Part shown: positions 32,535-42,267 of the stretch, in pieces | How the letters are laid out: each line of letters opens with the position of its first letter | Numbering within the stretch: position 1 is the stretch's first letter | NCBI RefSeq assembly: GCF_015352985.1 | Contig: NZ_JACYXF010000012.1 | Location: 62,001-126,000 of the forward strand | Source: Noviherbaspirillum malthae | GTDB lineage: Bacteria > Pseudomonadota > Gammaproteobacteria > Burkholderiales > Burkholderiaceae_D | Reading direction: 5' to 3' | DNA length: 64,000 bases | Position numbers and translations under genes: made by a program | The notes under the pieces: generated by a model | Told to the model about the DNA's origin: nothing | The model's input: the letters and a program-made list of their open reading frames with translations, nothing else | Database searches by the model: none

Positions 32535-34805
32535 TCAACTGATGGTATGCCGATGCTCTGCATTTCGACGATGCACTTCACGCAAGGCCGTACGCAGTTC
32601 CGCAAAGTTGACCGGCTTCGTGAAATGGTAGTCGAACCCGGCTTCGAGCGCCTTTTCTCTATCGTCCTGAAGGCCGTACCCGCTCAAGGCAATGATGACC
32701 GTATTCCGGCTGCCCGGCAGGGAGCGCAGTCTTCTTGCCAGCTCGAATCCGTCCATCTCGGGCATGCCGATGTCCAGGATGTAAATGTCCGACAAGGCCG
32801 CCTCTGCAGCCTCCAGCGCGACATGCGGATTCAGATGCCGAGTTACTGTAAAGAGCCCCGTCTCGCGCAGATACATCGCCAGCGTTTCGGCAGCATCGGC
32901 ATTGTCATCCACGATCGTGATGCTTTGATTCATGGCCGGTGCTTGCGCCTCATGCGACGGGATCCTTTGCCGGGCCGTCTCCGAAGGTAATTCCAGTTGC
33001 TTCAATCGCACGGTAAAGTCGCTGCCCAGCCCCGGTCCCGGGCTTGCCGCGCGGACTTCGCCTTCATGCAGCTCAATCACGCCCTTTACAAGCGAAAGCC
33101 CGAGACCCAGGCCTCCCTGGGCGCGCTCCAGGGTTCTTTCCGATTGCACGAACAGGTCGAAAATCCGAGGCAACAACTCCCGGGATATGCCTACCCCATT
33201 GTCCTTTACCAGGATCTCGTTCATGCCCCCGGCACCTCGGGTCGTCAACTCGATGACGCCGCCTTCGGGAGTATATTTGGCTGCGTTATGCAGCAGATTG
33301 ACGATGACCTGAACAAGCCTCGTCTTGTCTGCAGAGATCCATAGCGGATCTCGACTCAACGCCACGACAAGACGATGATGGCGCTCATTGATCAGTTGCT
33401 GAACCTGCTCAATGGCTTCAGGCACGATGTCGTTGATGTTGACGACTTCTTTTTGAAGAACGATACGTTTGCTGATCACCCGCGCCACATCCAGCAGGTC
33501 ATCCACCAGATGGGTCAAGTGGTCGGTCTGACGTTCGATGATTGCGCTCAGCCGTTGAATGCGGTCTCGATCCAGGTCTGGCAGTTTCAGCAACTGCGCC
33601 GCGTTGTAAATGGGCGCGAGCGGATTACGCAACTCATGGCCGAGCATGGCAAGAAATTCATCCTTCGCACGATTGGCGCTTTCGGCGGCGAGCCTGGCTT
33701 GCCGCTCTTCCGAGCGGGCGATACGTTCCTTGCCGAGCAAGGCCTCACGTTCGACATGGACCATGGCCAATGCCAGGCCGACTTCGCGGATTTCAGAGAT
33801 ATCCGTCTCCGGCGGGGCGGGTTTCACGCCCTGCCCCATGGAGACCGCCGCACGCTCCAGCTGCTTCACGGGACTAATGATGGACCGTCCTATGACGAAG
33901 GCAGCTCCCAGGCCCAGGAGAACGGACAGCACGATGGCTCCGGCGAGGATGGCATACGACCAGTGCACCGGTCCATCGATCACGTGACGCGGTATTCCGA
34001 TCACCGCAGTCCAGCCCGTTTTTGCAGAGCGCGTGAAGACGGTGTACACGGGGACGCCTTCCAGCGTTGTTGTCGTTGTCCATCCCGATGGCTTTCCTGC
34101 TTTGAGTACTTCGACCAGGCTGGGTGACGCCGATTTTCCCAAATTGCTGTCCAGATTGTGCGAGCGCGCCACGATTCTGCTTTCCGGGTCAAGAATGGCG
34201 ATCACCGAAGACTGGGGAAAATGCTGCTGCGATATCAGGTTCTGAAGCAATGCGGGACGTGCCGCGGCAGCCAGCACATATTTGACCTTGTCGCCTTGCT
34301 TGATCGGAACCTGGATGGCGAAAACTTGCGTTTTCAGCACTGCGCTCATGATCAGATTTCCGACCGTCGGTTTGGCCAGGCTTGCCGTTCTCTGCGAGGA
34401 GGCCGAATCCACGCGGCGAGGCAATGAAGTACCGTACGGCAGATTCGCGTTGATGATCTGCTGCCCCGCCGGATCGGAGAGGACAATATTCGCCCATCCC
34501 GGACGGCGCTTCAGCAATCCGATCGCTTCCGAGTAAAACCCGAGCAGGTCGTCATCCTGAAGATGCATGCTCGCGCCAAGGGTGTCCAGCGCAGAGATTG
34601 AAACTTCGAATTCCGCGTCAATGGCTGTTCCAAGCGCATCCATCGTGTTCTGAACGGCATCGATCAGATCGGAACGCTGACGCTGGCCGCTCTCGATCAG
34701 GAGTGAAGCAGACAGCATGACAAGCGGCAGCAAACCGACGAGCACGATGAGAAATAGCCTCCTCTCCAATGCTCCAAGTCGAAGACGATGACTTTCCGGT
34801 TTCAT
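32535..34805 (-). CDS. Hybrid sensor histidine kinase/response regulator
   Basis: 756 residues. It has an N-terminal membrane helix (LFLIVLVGLLPLVMLSASLL), a periplasmic sensor of about 240 residues (Cache-like), a second helix (AILAGAIVLSVLLGLGAAFVIG), HAMP, and a HisKA domain with the phospho-His in LAMLGHELRNPLAP. The HATPase domain has NLLHNAAKYTPEGG and VKDNGVGIS. A C-terminal receiver has the acceptor Asp in YILDIGMPEMDGFE. No output regulator gene is adjacent, so its target is unknown. It lies alone between a convergent esterase gene and a long gene-free stretch. Confidence 0.9.
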   Translation of the reverse strand: MKPESHRLRLGALERRLFLIVLVGLLPLVMLSASLLIESGQRQRSDLIDAVQNTMDALGTAIDAEFEVSISALDTLGASMHLQDDDLLGFYSEAIGLLKRRPGWANIVLSDPAGQQIINANLPYGTSLPRRVDSASSQRTASLAKPTVGNLIMSAVLKTQVFAIQVPIKQGDKVKYVLAAAARPALLQNLISQQHFPQSSVIAILDPESRIVARSHNLDSNLGKSASPSLVEVLKAGKPSGWTTTTTLEGVPVYTVFTRSAKTGWTAVIGIPRHVIDGPVHWSYAILAGAIVLSVLLGLGAAFVIGRSIISPVKQLERAAVSMGQGVKPAPPETDISEIREVGLALAMVHVEREALLGKERIARSEERQARLAAESANRAKDEFLAMLGHELRNPLAPIYNAAQLLKLPDLDRDRIQRLSAIIERQTDHLTHLVDDLLDVARVISKRIVLQKEVVNINDIVPEAIEQVQQLINERHHRLVVALSRDPLWISADKTRLVQVIVNLLHNAAKYTPEGGVIELTTRGAGGMNEILVKDNGVGISRELLPRIFDLFVQSERTLERAQGGLGLGLSLVKGVIELHEGEVRAASPGPGLGSDFTVRLKQLELPSETARQRIPSHEAQAPAMNQSITIVDDNADAAETLAMYLRETGLFTVTRHLNPHVALEAAEAALSDIYILDIGMPEMDGFELARRLRSLPGSRNTVIIALSGYGLQDDREKALEAGFDYHFTKPVNFAELRTALREVHRRNAEHRHTIS

Positions 34806-35532
34806 TCGCGGCCTTTATTAATATTTTTTCATCATCTCGAACATATGCATGATGTCTTTTTGAAAACATCAAGCGCTGTATTTACTGCTCAACTTGCCAG
34901 CACACGCATAGGCATCGATTATTTTTGCTTAAAATTTTGCACGAGGAGTCTGGCCGGGGAACGCGTTTATTAAATACGCAAGTATATATTGGCTTGGCGA
35001 GGCCATTGGGAAAATGGCGACTTATCCCATCGTCAGGAACCGACGCTCGATACTGAAACGGTTTTGCCGAGCATGGGAAGTGCTTTCGCTGTCAGGACAA
35101 GTTTCAAAGCAATTTGCCCTGAACCGGTAATGCGTCAGCTGGTGTGGTGTAACCTAGGAAGGGAAGTCACATGGCTGCATTGCCATGATGCGGGAGTTCT
35201 ATCAAGTGGTGCAGCGCGTTAACGCTTATTGCAACGAGCGTTCATGTCCAGCAATGTCACTGGCATTAACAAGAAACAAGCGGCGGGCAACCTCATCTTC
35301 CGACCTCCATGCCGCATGTCGGAGATTTTCCGGTAGTCCTGCCGCCAAGGCCTTACTGCGATCTAACCCGAACCGATCGAAGTTTATTTCAGGACGCAAT
35401 TGCGCGTATCGAACTTGCCTTCAATCTGTCAAAGCGGATTTCGTCCTTGCCGAGAAACTCCGCTTGAATTCAGAATGCATTGTCCACCAGCCAGCGGCAT
35501 TCTGCATTCAGCGCTGAAGTTGAGCTTGAACA
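34806..35532. other. 727-bp gene-free interval, A/T-rich at its left end
   Basis: The first 180 bases (upstream of the histidine kinase) are A/T-rich and probably hold its promoter. A plus-strand frame at 35185-35517 (110 codons) has no ribosome site or recognisable domain and was not accepted. No tRNA, repeat or IS end was recognised. Confidence 0.5.
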
Positions 35533-36318
35533 TCATTTGAAACGCCATGCAGGCTTTCGCTTTTCCACAAATGCGGCAATTCCTTCCCTGGCATCGGGCA
35601 TTGCGGCGACCGTACAGAAGCTGTCGGCGGCCGCCGATACCGCCGCGCGGTAACCGTTATCGTTGGCATGCATGAAGGCTGCGCGCCCTACCTGCACCAC
35701 CTGGGCCGGCTTCTCCGCAATCGTCCGCGCGAGTCGGCGCGCCTCTTCCAGTGCCTGGCCTTCGGACGCGGTCCGGGATACCAGTCCCAGGCTGACGGCC
35801 TCGTCAATACCGAAGGTACGTCCGGTGAACAGCAATTCAAACGCCCTGTGCCGCCCGATAATGCGCGGCAGGTGGGTGAAATGAATCGAAGGCAGGACAC
35901 CGGCATCAATTTCCGGATAGCCGAAGCTCGCCCCCTTGCCCGCGACAATCATGTCGCAGGAGATTGCCAGCGTCATGCCGCCGCCGCGGGCCGTGCCGTC
36001 AATGGCGGCAATGGTCGGCTTGCCCATGCTGAATTGGGTATCGGTCATCTGGACATACAGGCGTTGCAGCAGGCTGCGCACCTTGGTGTCATCGCCCTCA
36101 TGGATCGCCTGCAGATTGAGGCCTGCGCAGAATCGGCCGGGAATCGCGCTGGCGACGATCACCGCACGCACGCTGTCGTCGGCCGCTGCCCGCCGCAATG
36201 CGGCGAGATAGTCGTCGAGCATGGTTTCGCTCAGCGCATTGACCGGCGGATTATTGAACAGGATCTCGGCGATGCCGTTGCTGACTGTATAACTGAGTGC
36301 AGAACTGAGTGCTGACAT
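35533..36318 (-). CDS. Enoyl-CoA hydratase/isomerase family protein
   Basis: 261 residues, crotonase fold. The CoA/oxyanion regions are FCAGLNLQAI and DGTARGGGMTLAISCD, and the Glu of GYPEIDAGVLPS is at the usual catalytic place. It is 35 bp after the CaiB/BaiF gene in an operon with a Bug receptor gene. A CoA-thioester breakdown route for an imported organic acid is inferred. Confidence 0.88.
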   Translation of the reverse strand: MSALSSALSYTVSNGIAEILFNNPPVNALSETMLDDYLAALRRAAADDSVRAVIVASAIPGRFCAGLNLQAIHEGDDTKVRSLLQRLYVQMTDTQFSMGKPTIAAIDGTARGGGMTLAISCDMIVAGKGASFGYPEIDAGVLPSIHFTHLPRIIGRHRAFELLFTGRTFGIDEAVSLGLVSRTASEGQALEEARRLARTIAEKPAQVVQVGRAAFMHANDNGYRAAVSAAADSFCTVAAMPDAREGIAAFVEKRKPAWRFK

Positions 36319-36353
36319 GATGTGTCTCTTGAAATAGTGGATGTAGGTTGTCC

Positions 36354-37550
36354 TCAGGGCTGACGTGCGGCGATCACGCCTTCGGCCAGCAGATCGGCAA
36401 TGCGCGCGTCGCTGTAGCCCAGGTTGCGCAACACTTCGGCGCTATGTTCACCGAGCAGCGGAGGCGGGCAAACTGCGGCGCGGTCTTCATTCTGGAAGCG
36501 TACCGGCAGTCCGATGTTGCGGATGGTGCCGAGCACCGGATGCTCGCTCTTCACCACCAGTCCCCGCGAAGCCACCTGCGGATGATCAAGTGCCTGGCCG
36601 AGGGTATGAATCGGTGAACAGGGCACGTTGGCGGCGCTCAGCAATTCGATCCACTCCCCGACCGTCCTGGTTGACATCTTTTCCTGCACGACCGAAACGG
36701 TGAAAGCCATGTTCTTGACGCGAAGCGCGTTGGTCGCGAGATCAGGATGCTCGACAACATCATCCAGCCCTGCTACCGCACAGAAGCGCCGCCATTGCGC
36801 ATCGTTGCCGGCCCCCAGCATCATCCAGCCGTCCTTGGCCTGGAATGCCTGGTACGGGGACATGGAGGGATGCGCAGTACCCATAGGCCGAGGATTGCTG
36901 CCGGTGCGCCAGTAACTTTGCGCCATGTATCCCATGAATCCAAGTGCCGTGTCCATCAGCGACAGTTCGACGTACACCCCCTTGCCGGTGCGGCCGCGTT
37001 CGATCAGGGCAGCCAGCACGCCGCTCAGCCCGTGCATTGCCGTGCCGACATCGACCGGTGAGAAACTGGCCCGCGCGTACGCGCCGCCCGGCTCCCCCAT
37101 GGTGCTGATCATGCCGCTGAAGGCTTGCAGCATCACGTCATAGCCCGGTTCCATACCCATGGGCCCGGTGCGTCCGTAGCCGGAGATCTCGCAGTAAATG
37201 AGGCGTTCGTTCAGTGCTGCCAAGGTCTTGTAGTCGACGCCCAGGCGCTCCGCAGTGCCACCGCCGAAACCCTGCAGCACCACGTCGGCATCGCGCACCA
37301 GATCATGGACAATCTGCCTGCCGGCGTCGGTCTTGAGGTCGACGGCAATGCTGCGCTTGTTGTGGTTGACCGCTAGGAAAATGGCCGACTGGCCCTGATC
37401 CTGCGGCAGCCAGCTGCGCGTCTCGTCGCCGGCGCCGGTGGTTTCCACCTTGATGACGTCAGCGCCCAGTTCGCCAAGGTATTGGCCGCACAGCGGTCCG
37501 GCGAGCACCTTGGTCAGATCGATTACCTTGATTCCCTTGAGTGGTTGCAT
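36354..37550 (-). CDS. CaiB/BaiF family CoA-transferase
   Basis: 398 residues, type III CoA-transferase. N-terminal LKGIKVIDLTKVLAGPLCGQ; GADVIKVE; and the catalytic Asp in ELSLMDTALGF (the formyl-CoA-transferase Asp169 position). The donor and acceptor acids cannot be told from sequence. It lies between the Bug receptor gene (29 bp upstream) and the crotonase gene. Confidence 0.9.
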   Translation of the reverse strand: MQPLKGIKVIDLTKVLAGPLCGQYLGELGADVIKVETTGAGDETRSWLPQDQGQSAIFLAVNHNKRSIAVDLKTDAGRQIVHDLVRDADVVLQGFGGGTAERLGVDYKTLAALNERLIYCEISGYGRTGPMGMEPGYDVMLQAFSGMISTMGEPGGAYARASFSPVDVGTAMHGLSGVLAALIERGRTGKGVYVELSLMDTALGFMGYMAQSYWRTGSNPRPMGTAHPSMSPYQAFQAKDGWMMLGAGNDAQWRRFCAVAGLDDVVEHPDLATNALRVKNMAFTVSVVQEKMSTRTVGEWIELLSAANVPCSPIHTLGQALDHPQVASRGLVVKSEHPVLGTIRNIGLPVRFQNEDRAAVCPPPLLGEHSAEVLRNLGYSDARIADLLAEGVIAARQP

Positions 37551-37579
37551 TCCTGATCCATATCTTTATAACGTGATGA

Positions 37580-38548
37580 TCAATCCGGCTTGATGCCGAT
37601 CGCGCGCGCTGCGCTTAGCCAATGCTCGGTATCCTTCTTGACAAAGGCAGCCACTTCGCTCGGCTCTACATAAAACGGTTCCGCGCCGCGGGCAAGCAGA
37701 CCTTCGATATAGCCCTTTTGCTGGACGGCTCGTGCCGTGGCCTTGCGCAGCTTATCCACGATATCGGCCGGCGTTTTGACGGGGACTTGCAGCGTGAACC
37801 AGAATTTAAGGTCGACATCGCCATAGCCGGTTTCCTTCAACGTGGGCACGTCGGGCAGCAAGGACGATCGCTGGGGCGACGTGATCGCGAGCCCAATCAG
37901 CTTGCCTGAACGGACATGGCTCACGCTGGTGGTCATGGAATCGAAGATGAAATCGATATTGCCGGCCAACATGTCATTGATCGCATTGCCGCTGCCTTTG
38001 TAGGGAACCGGGACGGCCTGGATGCCGGTTGCCTTGCGCAGCACGGAGCCGTACACGTGAGGCGAACTGCCCGGCCCGAAGGTGGCAAACGTCAGCTCTG
38101 CGCCGGGTTGCTTGCCTTTCCTGACCAGGTCGGCGATGGTCTTGATGCCCGAATTGGGATGCACGACCAGCACGTTGGGCAGCGCCGCGGTCATGCCGAC
38201 CGGTACGAGGTCCCGCGACGGCAGGAACTTGGCACCGGGGTACATCAGCGGATTGACCGCCTGCATCGCCGCGGTGCTGTGCACGATGGTCATGCCGTCC
38301 GGCGCGGCGTCAACCACATTTTGCATGCCGATGTTGCCGCTGGCACCCGGCTTGTTTTCGACGATGACCGGTCCGCCGATCTCCTGGCTGAAGTACTGCG
38401 CAAACACCCGCGCAATGAAGTCGGTCGGCCCTCCCGCCGAGAACGGCACGACAATGCTGAGCGGCCTGGAGCCGAACGACTGGGCAAACGACGGTGCGGC
38501 TAGCGTGGCGCAGGCACCCATCAAGAAAGTGCGTCTGGTAATGGTCAT
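37580..38548 (-). CDS. Bug-family tripartite tricarboxylate receptor protein
   Basis: 322 residues with signal peptide (TFLMGACATLAAPSFA). It shows the Bug pattern: PLSIVVPFSAGGPTDFIARV, VENKPGASGNIG and VPYKGSGNAINDMLAGNIDF. Such proteins bind carboxylates in the periplasm. No TctA/TctB membrane genes are adjacent, which is common for Bug proteins. It is first in the operon with CaiB and crotonase and divergent from a LysR gene. Confidence 0.9.
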   Translation of the reverse strand: MTITRRTFLMGACATLAAPSFAQSFGSRPLSIVVPFSAGGPTDFIARVFAQYFSQEIGGPVIVENKPGASGNIGMQNVVDAAPDGMTIVHSTAAMQAVNPLMYPGAKFLPSRDLVPVGMTAALPNVLVVHPNSGIKTIADLVRKGKQPGAELTFATFGPGSSPHVYGSVLRKATGIQAVPVPYKGSGNAINDMLAGNIDFIFDSMTTSVSHVRSGKLIGLAITSPQRSSLLPDVPTLKETGYGDVDLKFWFTLQVPVKTPADIVDKLRKATARAVQQKGYIEGLLARGAEPFYVEPSEVAAFVKKDTEHWLSAARAIGIKPD

Positions 38549-38651
38549 CGTGTCTCCTTGCTGTTCTGGTCATGAGGTCCGTGCGGCTGCCACGGTCAAG
38601 CAGCAATATCGCCGATCGCTGGCTATACGTCCAAGACAGATTTATGATGGA

Positions 38652-38675
38652 GGCCATAACATTTTTATTATGGCC
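38652..38675. promoter_or_regulatory. Perfect palindrome GGCCATAA-N8-TTATGGCC, likely LysR operator
   Basis: Two exact 8-base arms (38652-38659 and 38668-38675) around an A/T-rich 8-base centre lie between the divergent Bug operon and LysR gene. The place and symmetry fit an operator for that LysR protein. Confidence 0.5.
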
Positions 38676-38757
38676 GGTTTTGCAATATGTCTTTTACAGT
38701 TTTTCGGGCGTGTGCCGCTTCCGGCCTTACCGGTACGGACGACGCATTGGAGGAGTC

Positions 38758-39726
38758 ATGGGAATTGATATTCGCGGGATGCGTATTGTGGTCGCAGTGG
38801 CCGATGCGCAATCAATCTCCCGCGCCGCACAGCGCTTGCATATTGCGCAGCCTGCTCTGAGCCTTCATTTGCGCTCAATCGAGGAAGAACTTGGGGTCCA
38901 GCTGTTTGAGCGTTCGGCCCGCGGTGTCATCCCGACCCCGGCCGGCATGCGTTTCGTCGGGCATGCGCAAGACATTCTCAAGCGCGTGGACAATGCCTAC
39001 CATGACGTACGCGATGCGGTAGCGCAGCCTGCGGGAGCCGTCACGGTGGCCATGCCGCAATCCATTGCCAAGGTGCTGGCGGTACCGGTGGTCAGCGAGG
39101 TGGTCCGACGCTGGCCGAAGATCAGCCTGCATATGGTGGAGCTGAGCACCGGATACATTCCAGAATACGTGGCCGGCGGGCAGGTCGATCTGGGCATCAC
39201 CTTCGCGATTCTGGAAGGCGCCGGCATGCGGTTCGAGCACTTGTGCGACGAGGAACTGGTGCTGATTACCTCGCCAGAGCAATTGCATGCTGCGTTCGGC
39301 GACCAGCACACGCCGCGCAGCAGCGTGATGCTGCGCGAACTCTCGAAGCTGCCGATGATATTGCCGGGAAGCGCACATAGCCTGCGCAAGCGCCTGGAGG
39401 CCACCTTTGCCTTGCACAATGTCGCACTCGAACTGGTAGCGGAAGTTGACGTGATCCCGCAATTGATCGAGCTGGCCGCAGCCGGGATAGGCTCGACGAT
39501 TCTGTCTTGCGCGTCGGCGGTCGGCTCGCCGCATGGCGACAAGCTGGCAGTGCTTGCCATCGACGAGCCGAAACTTCACCGTTCGGTTTACCTGTGCCAG
39601 TCGGCGACGGCGCCGCAGACCATCGCGACCACGGTGGTGTCAGAATTGATTTCACAGCTTGCACGCAAGCTGGTGGCCGAAGAGCAATGGCCGACGTCGG
39701 GCGCGTCATCTTGCTATCGGAGTTAA
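38758..39726 (+). CDS. LysR-family regulator
   Basis: 322 residues. The helix-turn-helix region is SISRAAQRLHIAQPALSLHL; the C-terminal effector domain is NAC/Cbl/CatM-like (VTVAMPQSIAKVLAVPVVSE). The start at 38758 has GGAGGAGTC just upstream; 62 in-frame codons above it are non-coding. It is divergent from the Bug-CaiB-crotonase operon and probably controls it. Confidence 0.9.
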   Translation: MGIDIRGMRIVVAVADAQSISRAAQRLHIAQPALSLHLRSIEEELGVQLFERSARGVIPTPAGMRFVGHAQDILKRVDNAYHDVRDAVAQPAGAVTVAMPQSIAKVLAVPVVSEVVRRWPKISLHMVELSTGYIPEYVAGGQVDLGITFAILEGAGMRFEHLCDEELVLITSPEQLHAAFGDQHTPRSSVMLRELSKLPMILPGSAHSLRKRLEATFALHNVALELVAEVDVIPQLIELAAAGIGSTILSCASAVGSPHGDKLAVLAIDEPKLHRSVYLCQSATAPQTIATTVVSELISQLARKLVAEEQWPTSGASSCYRS

Positions 39727-39799
39727 GACCGCTTTGCGCACTTGCCGCAACCGGCCGTTCAGCCGGAAAGCTTATGCAATCTCGCATGGCTAGGCTGCT

Positions 39800-40930
39800 C
39801 TAGCCGTTTGCCAAGTAGCGCTCGCGCAATATGCGCTCGATGAAAGCGCGAGCCTCTTCACGGTCGAAGGCGGCGCCATCATCAAGCCGCGCCGCGTATT
39901 CAAAGAAAGGCATGAACAGGGAGCCTTGGTCCACCTGAGACTTGAGCGTATAGCGTCCCTGCTTCTCCACGACTCTTGCCCACGCCGCGCGCACCTCGGT
40001 CCAGAACGGTTCGGTACGTTCGAAGTAGCGCCGGCCGGGAGCGAAGTCATAATCCCGGATGCGCTCGTAGCGCGCCACGCCGTATTCGCGCGCCAGGTAA
40101 GGAAGTTCGATGCGCGGCTTGCGATTTCCGTCCAGCGCAAGCTTCAGGTTGTTTTCCTCCTGCACCCAGCCGTTCGGGACGATGGTGTGCCGATTGGTGC
40201 CTTCCAGCACATCGTAATCCTTGCGCACGCTGAACTCGCGGCGCGGCAATGGCCGCCGCGTCTCATCGCTGATCCAGGTGGAGGAGCCGTCGGCATGCTG
40301 CCAGCGCCCGGCCGCGGCATAGCGCGCGGAATCATCGACCTGCAGCACGGTCTGCGTCCAGGCGCCGCGCCGCCGGTCCGGCGCAAGTGCCTGCAGTGCC
40401 CAGGTATTGCCGCCTTCATAGGCCAGCATGCGCTCCGGTTCATGGCGCCACTCCTGGCGCCAGTGGCGCATCACGATGGGTTCGCTGCTCTTGCCGTCAG
40501 TCTGCAAGACGCGCATGACCAGGATGTGCTGCAGCGCGATGAAATCGCCGTGATCCTCGGCAACGAAAACAAATTCGGTGCCCCAGCTCTGGTAGGGCAC
40601 GTCCGGCTTTGCCGCCGGGTCGAAGCGCACCACTTCCAGGAAATCGAAGCTGACGCGGTACGGTCCAGCCATGGCCAGAATGGCGCGCCGGTCGCGCTCG
40701 AAGGCGCTCAGCTTTTCGGCCGTGCGCAGGGACTTCCATTCCGCGCTCGGTGCCGCGTCCGGCTGCACAGGTACGCCACGGGTCGTCGCGCCGCGGGGCT
40801 TGGCAGGTCCGTCGCCGAGCGGCCAGGCGAAAGTGAACTGGCTTGGTTGCGATACCTCGCCTTTCTCATTTGCGCCTGCATGGGAAACGAAGACCGCGGC
40901 GCCGACCAGAATCATCAGTAGTGAACGCAT
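39800..40930 (-). CDS. DUF6607-like secreted protein
   Basis: 376 residues with signal peptide (LLMILVGAAVFVSHAGA). The mature part has FTFAWPLGDGPAKPRGATTR, ERDRRAILAMAGPYRVSFDF and WGTEFVFVAEDHGDFIALQH, which I associate with the uncharacterised DUF6607 family. The start at 40930 was chosen because the signal peptide begins there; the open frame extends 150 codons upstream into the dinB gene. Function unknown. It is downstream of dinB on the same strand, separated by 167 bp. Confidence 0.7.
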   Translation of the reverse strand: MRSLLMILVGAAVFVSHAGANEKGEVSQPSQFTFAWPLGDGPAKPRGATTRGVPVQPDAAPSAEWKSLRTAEKLSAFERDRRAILAMAGPYRVSFDFLEVVRFDPAAKPDVPYQSWGTEFVFVAEDHGDFIALQHILVMRVLQTDGKSSEPIVMRHWRQEWRHEPERMLAYEGGNTWALQALAPDRRRGAWTQTVLQVDDSARYAAAGRWQHADGSSTWISDETRRPLPRREFSVRKDYDVLEGTNRHTIVPNGWVQEENNLKLALDGNRKPRIELPYLAREYGVARYERIRDYDFAPGRRYFERTEPFWTEVRAAWARVVEKQGRYTLKSQVDQGSLFMPFFEYAARLDDGAAFDREEARAFIERILRERYLANG

Positions 40931-41097
40931 GATGTTCAGAGGATTGAAATTTCCAGGCGGAGTTCCGGTCATTGCAGGAAGCCTGATTTTTCCCATGGCT
41001 GCAGTTCTCCGATGCCATGCCTTTGGCAGGCGTTGCGATTGCCGATGTTCAACGTTGCCGCATGGCGGTTTCCTTGCAGCCTTCGCCAATGATGGCA

Positions 41098-42258
41098 TCA
41101 ACCCTGCTCGAACAGATCTGCCTGACGAGGCACGGCTCGCCTTGCGGGATCCTTTGCCTCCAACGTTGAAACCCTGACGCCCAGCAGCCTGATTCTCTGG
41201 TTCAGTTTCACCCGCTTCAGGCATTCGGTCGCCGCGCGCCTGATCACCGCCGGATCGTCGGTCACGTCCGGAAGCGTGTAGTCGCGGGTGACGGTCTGGA
41301 AATCCTGGAATCTCAGCTTGATGCCGACGGTGCGGCCCACATAAGCCTTGCGCTTCAAATCCTCCGACACCCGTACGCAAAGGTCGGTGAAAATCTGGCC
41401 GAGTTGTTCGCGGTCGCCCTTCGGATGCAGATCCCGCTCAAAGGTGGTTTCGCGGCTCATGCTCTTGCTCTCGCGCTCGGTCGTGACCGGCCTGCGGTCA
41501 ATACCGTGGGCTGCGCGCAGCAGCCATTCGCTGTAGGTGCGGCCAAACGCTTCCTGCAACACCACGGGATCGGCCTTGGCCAGTTCCCCGATGGTCATGA
41601 TTCCCATCTCGTTGAGCTTGACGGAAGCCTTGGGACCGATGCCGTTGACCTTGCTCACCGCCAGCGGCCAGATAATTTCAGGGAGCGCGGCCGCGGGCAC
41701 GATCGTCAGGCCGTCCGGCTTGTTCAGATCGCTGGCGATCTTGGCGATCAGCTTCGAGTGCGCAATCCCGATCGAACAGGTCAGGCCGTCCGTTGCGGTC
41801 CTGACCGCATCCTTGATGCTTTGCGCGATATCGGCGAGATCGCCGGGCATGCCACGCAAGTCGATGTAGATTTCATCGATGCCGATTTCCTGGATGGTCG
41901 GCGCAATGCTTCTGACAGCGTTCTTGAAGAGCGTCGAATAGTGCCTGTACCGCTGGAAGTCGGTCGGCAGCAGCACCGCGTCGGGAGCGAGCTTGGCCGA
42001 CTTCATCAGCCCCATGCCGGAGAAGACGCCGAATTTCCTTGCTTCGTAAGTGGACGTCGTGACGACTCCTCGGCCGACATAGTCTTTCAGCCTTGCATAT
42101 TGCCTGCTCCCGTCCGGCATCAGCCTGGGCTGGTGCGCGCTGCCGCCTCCTACTACCGCGGCCACCCCCTTGAGGTCCGGATAGCGAAGGATTTCGGTTG
42201 AAACGAAATACGAGTCCATATCCAAATGGGCGATGCGCGGCTCGTCGATGTCTTGCAT
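41098..42258 (-). CDS. dinB: DNA polymerase IV (Y-family), DinB
   Basis: 386 residues. The palm-domain metal motifs are HLDMDSYFVS and GIDEIYIDL, followed by CSIGIAHSKLIAKIAS. HhH-type contacts are KVNGIGPKASVKL, and a little-finger domain ends the protein, which finishes RQADLFEQG (a beta-clamp-type tail). About 20 extra residues (HQPRLMPDGSRQYARLKDY) sit between strand 2 and the ARKFGV motif compared with E. coli DinB. Translesion synthesis is the expected role. No clear LexA box was found upstream. The start could be ATG 42258 or TTG 42267. Confidence 0.88.
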   Translation of the reverse strand: MQDIDEPRIAHLDMDSYFVSTEILRYPDLKGVAAVVGGGSAHQPRLMPDGSRQYARLKDYVGRGVVTTSTYEARKFGVFSGMGLMKSAKLAPDAVLLPTDFQRYRHYSTLFKNAVRSIAPTIQEIGIDEIYIDLRGMPGDLADIAQSIKDAVRTATDGLTCSIGIAHSKLIAKIASDLNKPDGLTIVPAAALPEIIWPLAVSKVNGIGPKASVKLNEMGIMTIGELAKADPVVLQEAFGRTYSEWLLRAAHGIDRRPVTTERESKSMSRETTFERDLHPKGDREQLGQIFTDLCVRVSEDLKRKAYVGRTVGIKLRFQDFQTVTRDYTLPDVTDDPAVIRRAATECLKRVKLNQRIRLLGVRVSTLEAKDPARRAVPRQADLFEQG

Positions 42259-42267
42259 TCCAATCAA

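Noticed and set aside
35185-35517. 110-codon plus-strand frame
   Set aside because: No ribosome site, no domain or signal peptide, irregular composition; kept as non-coding interval.
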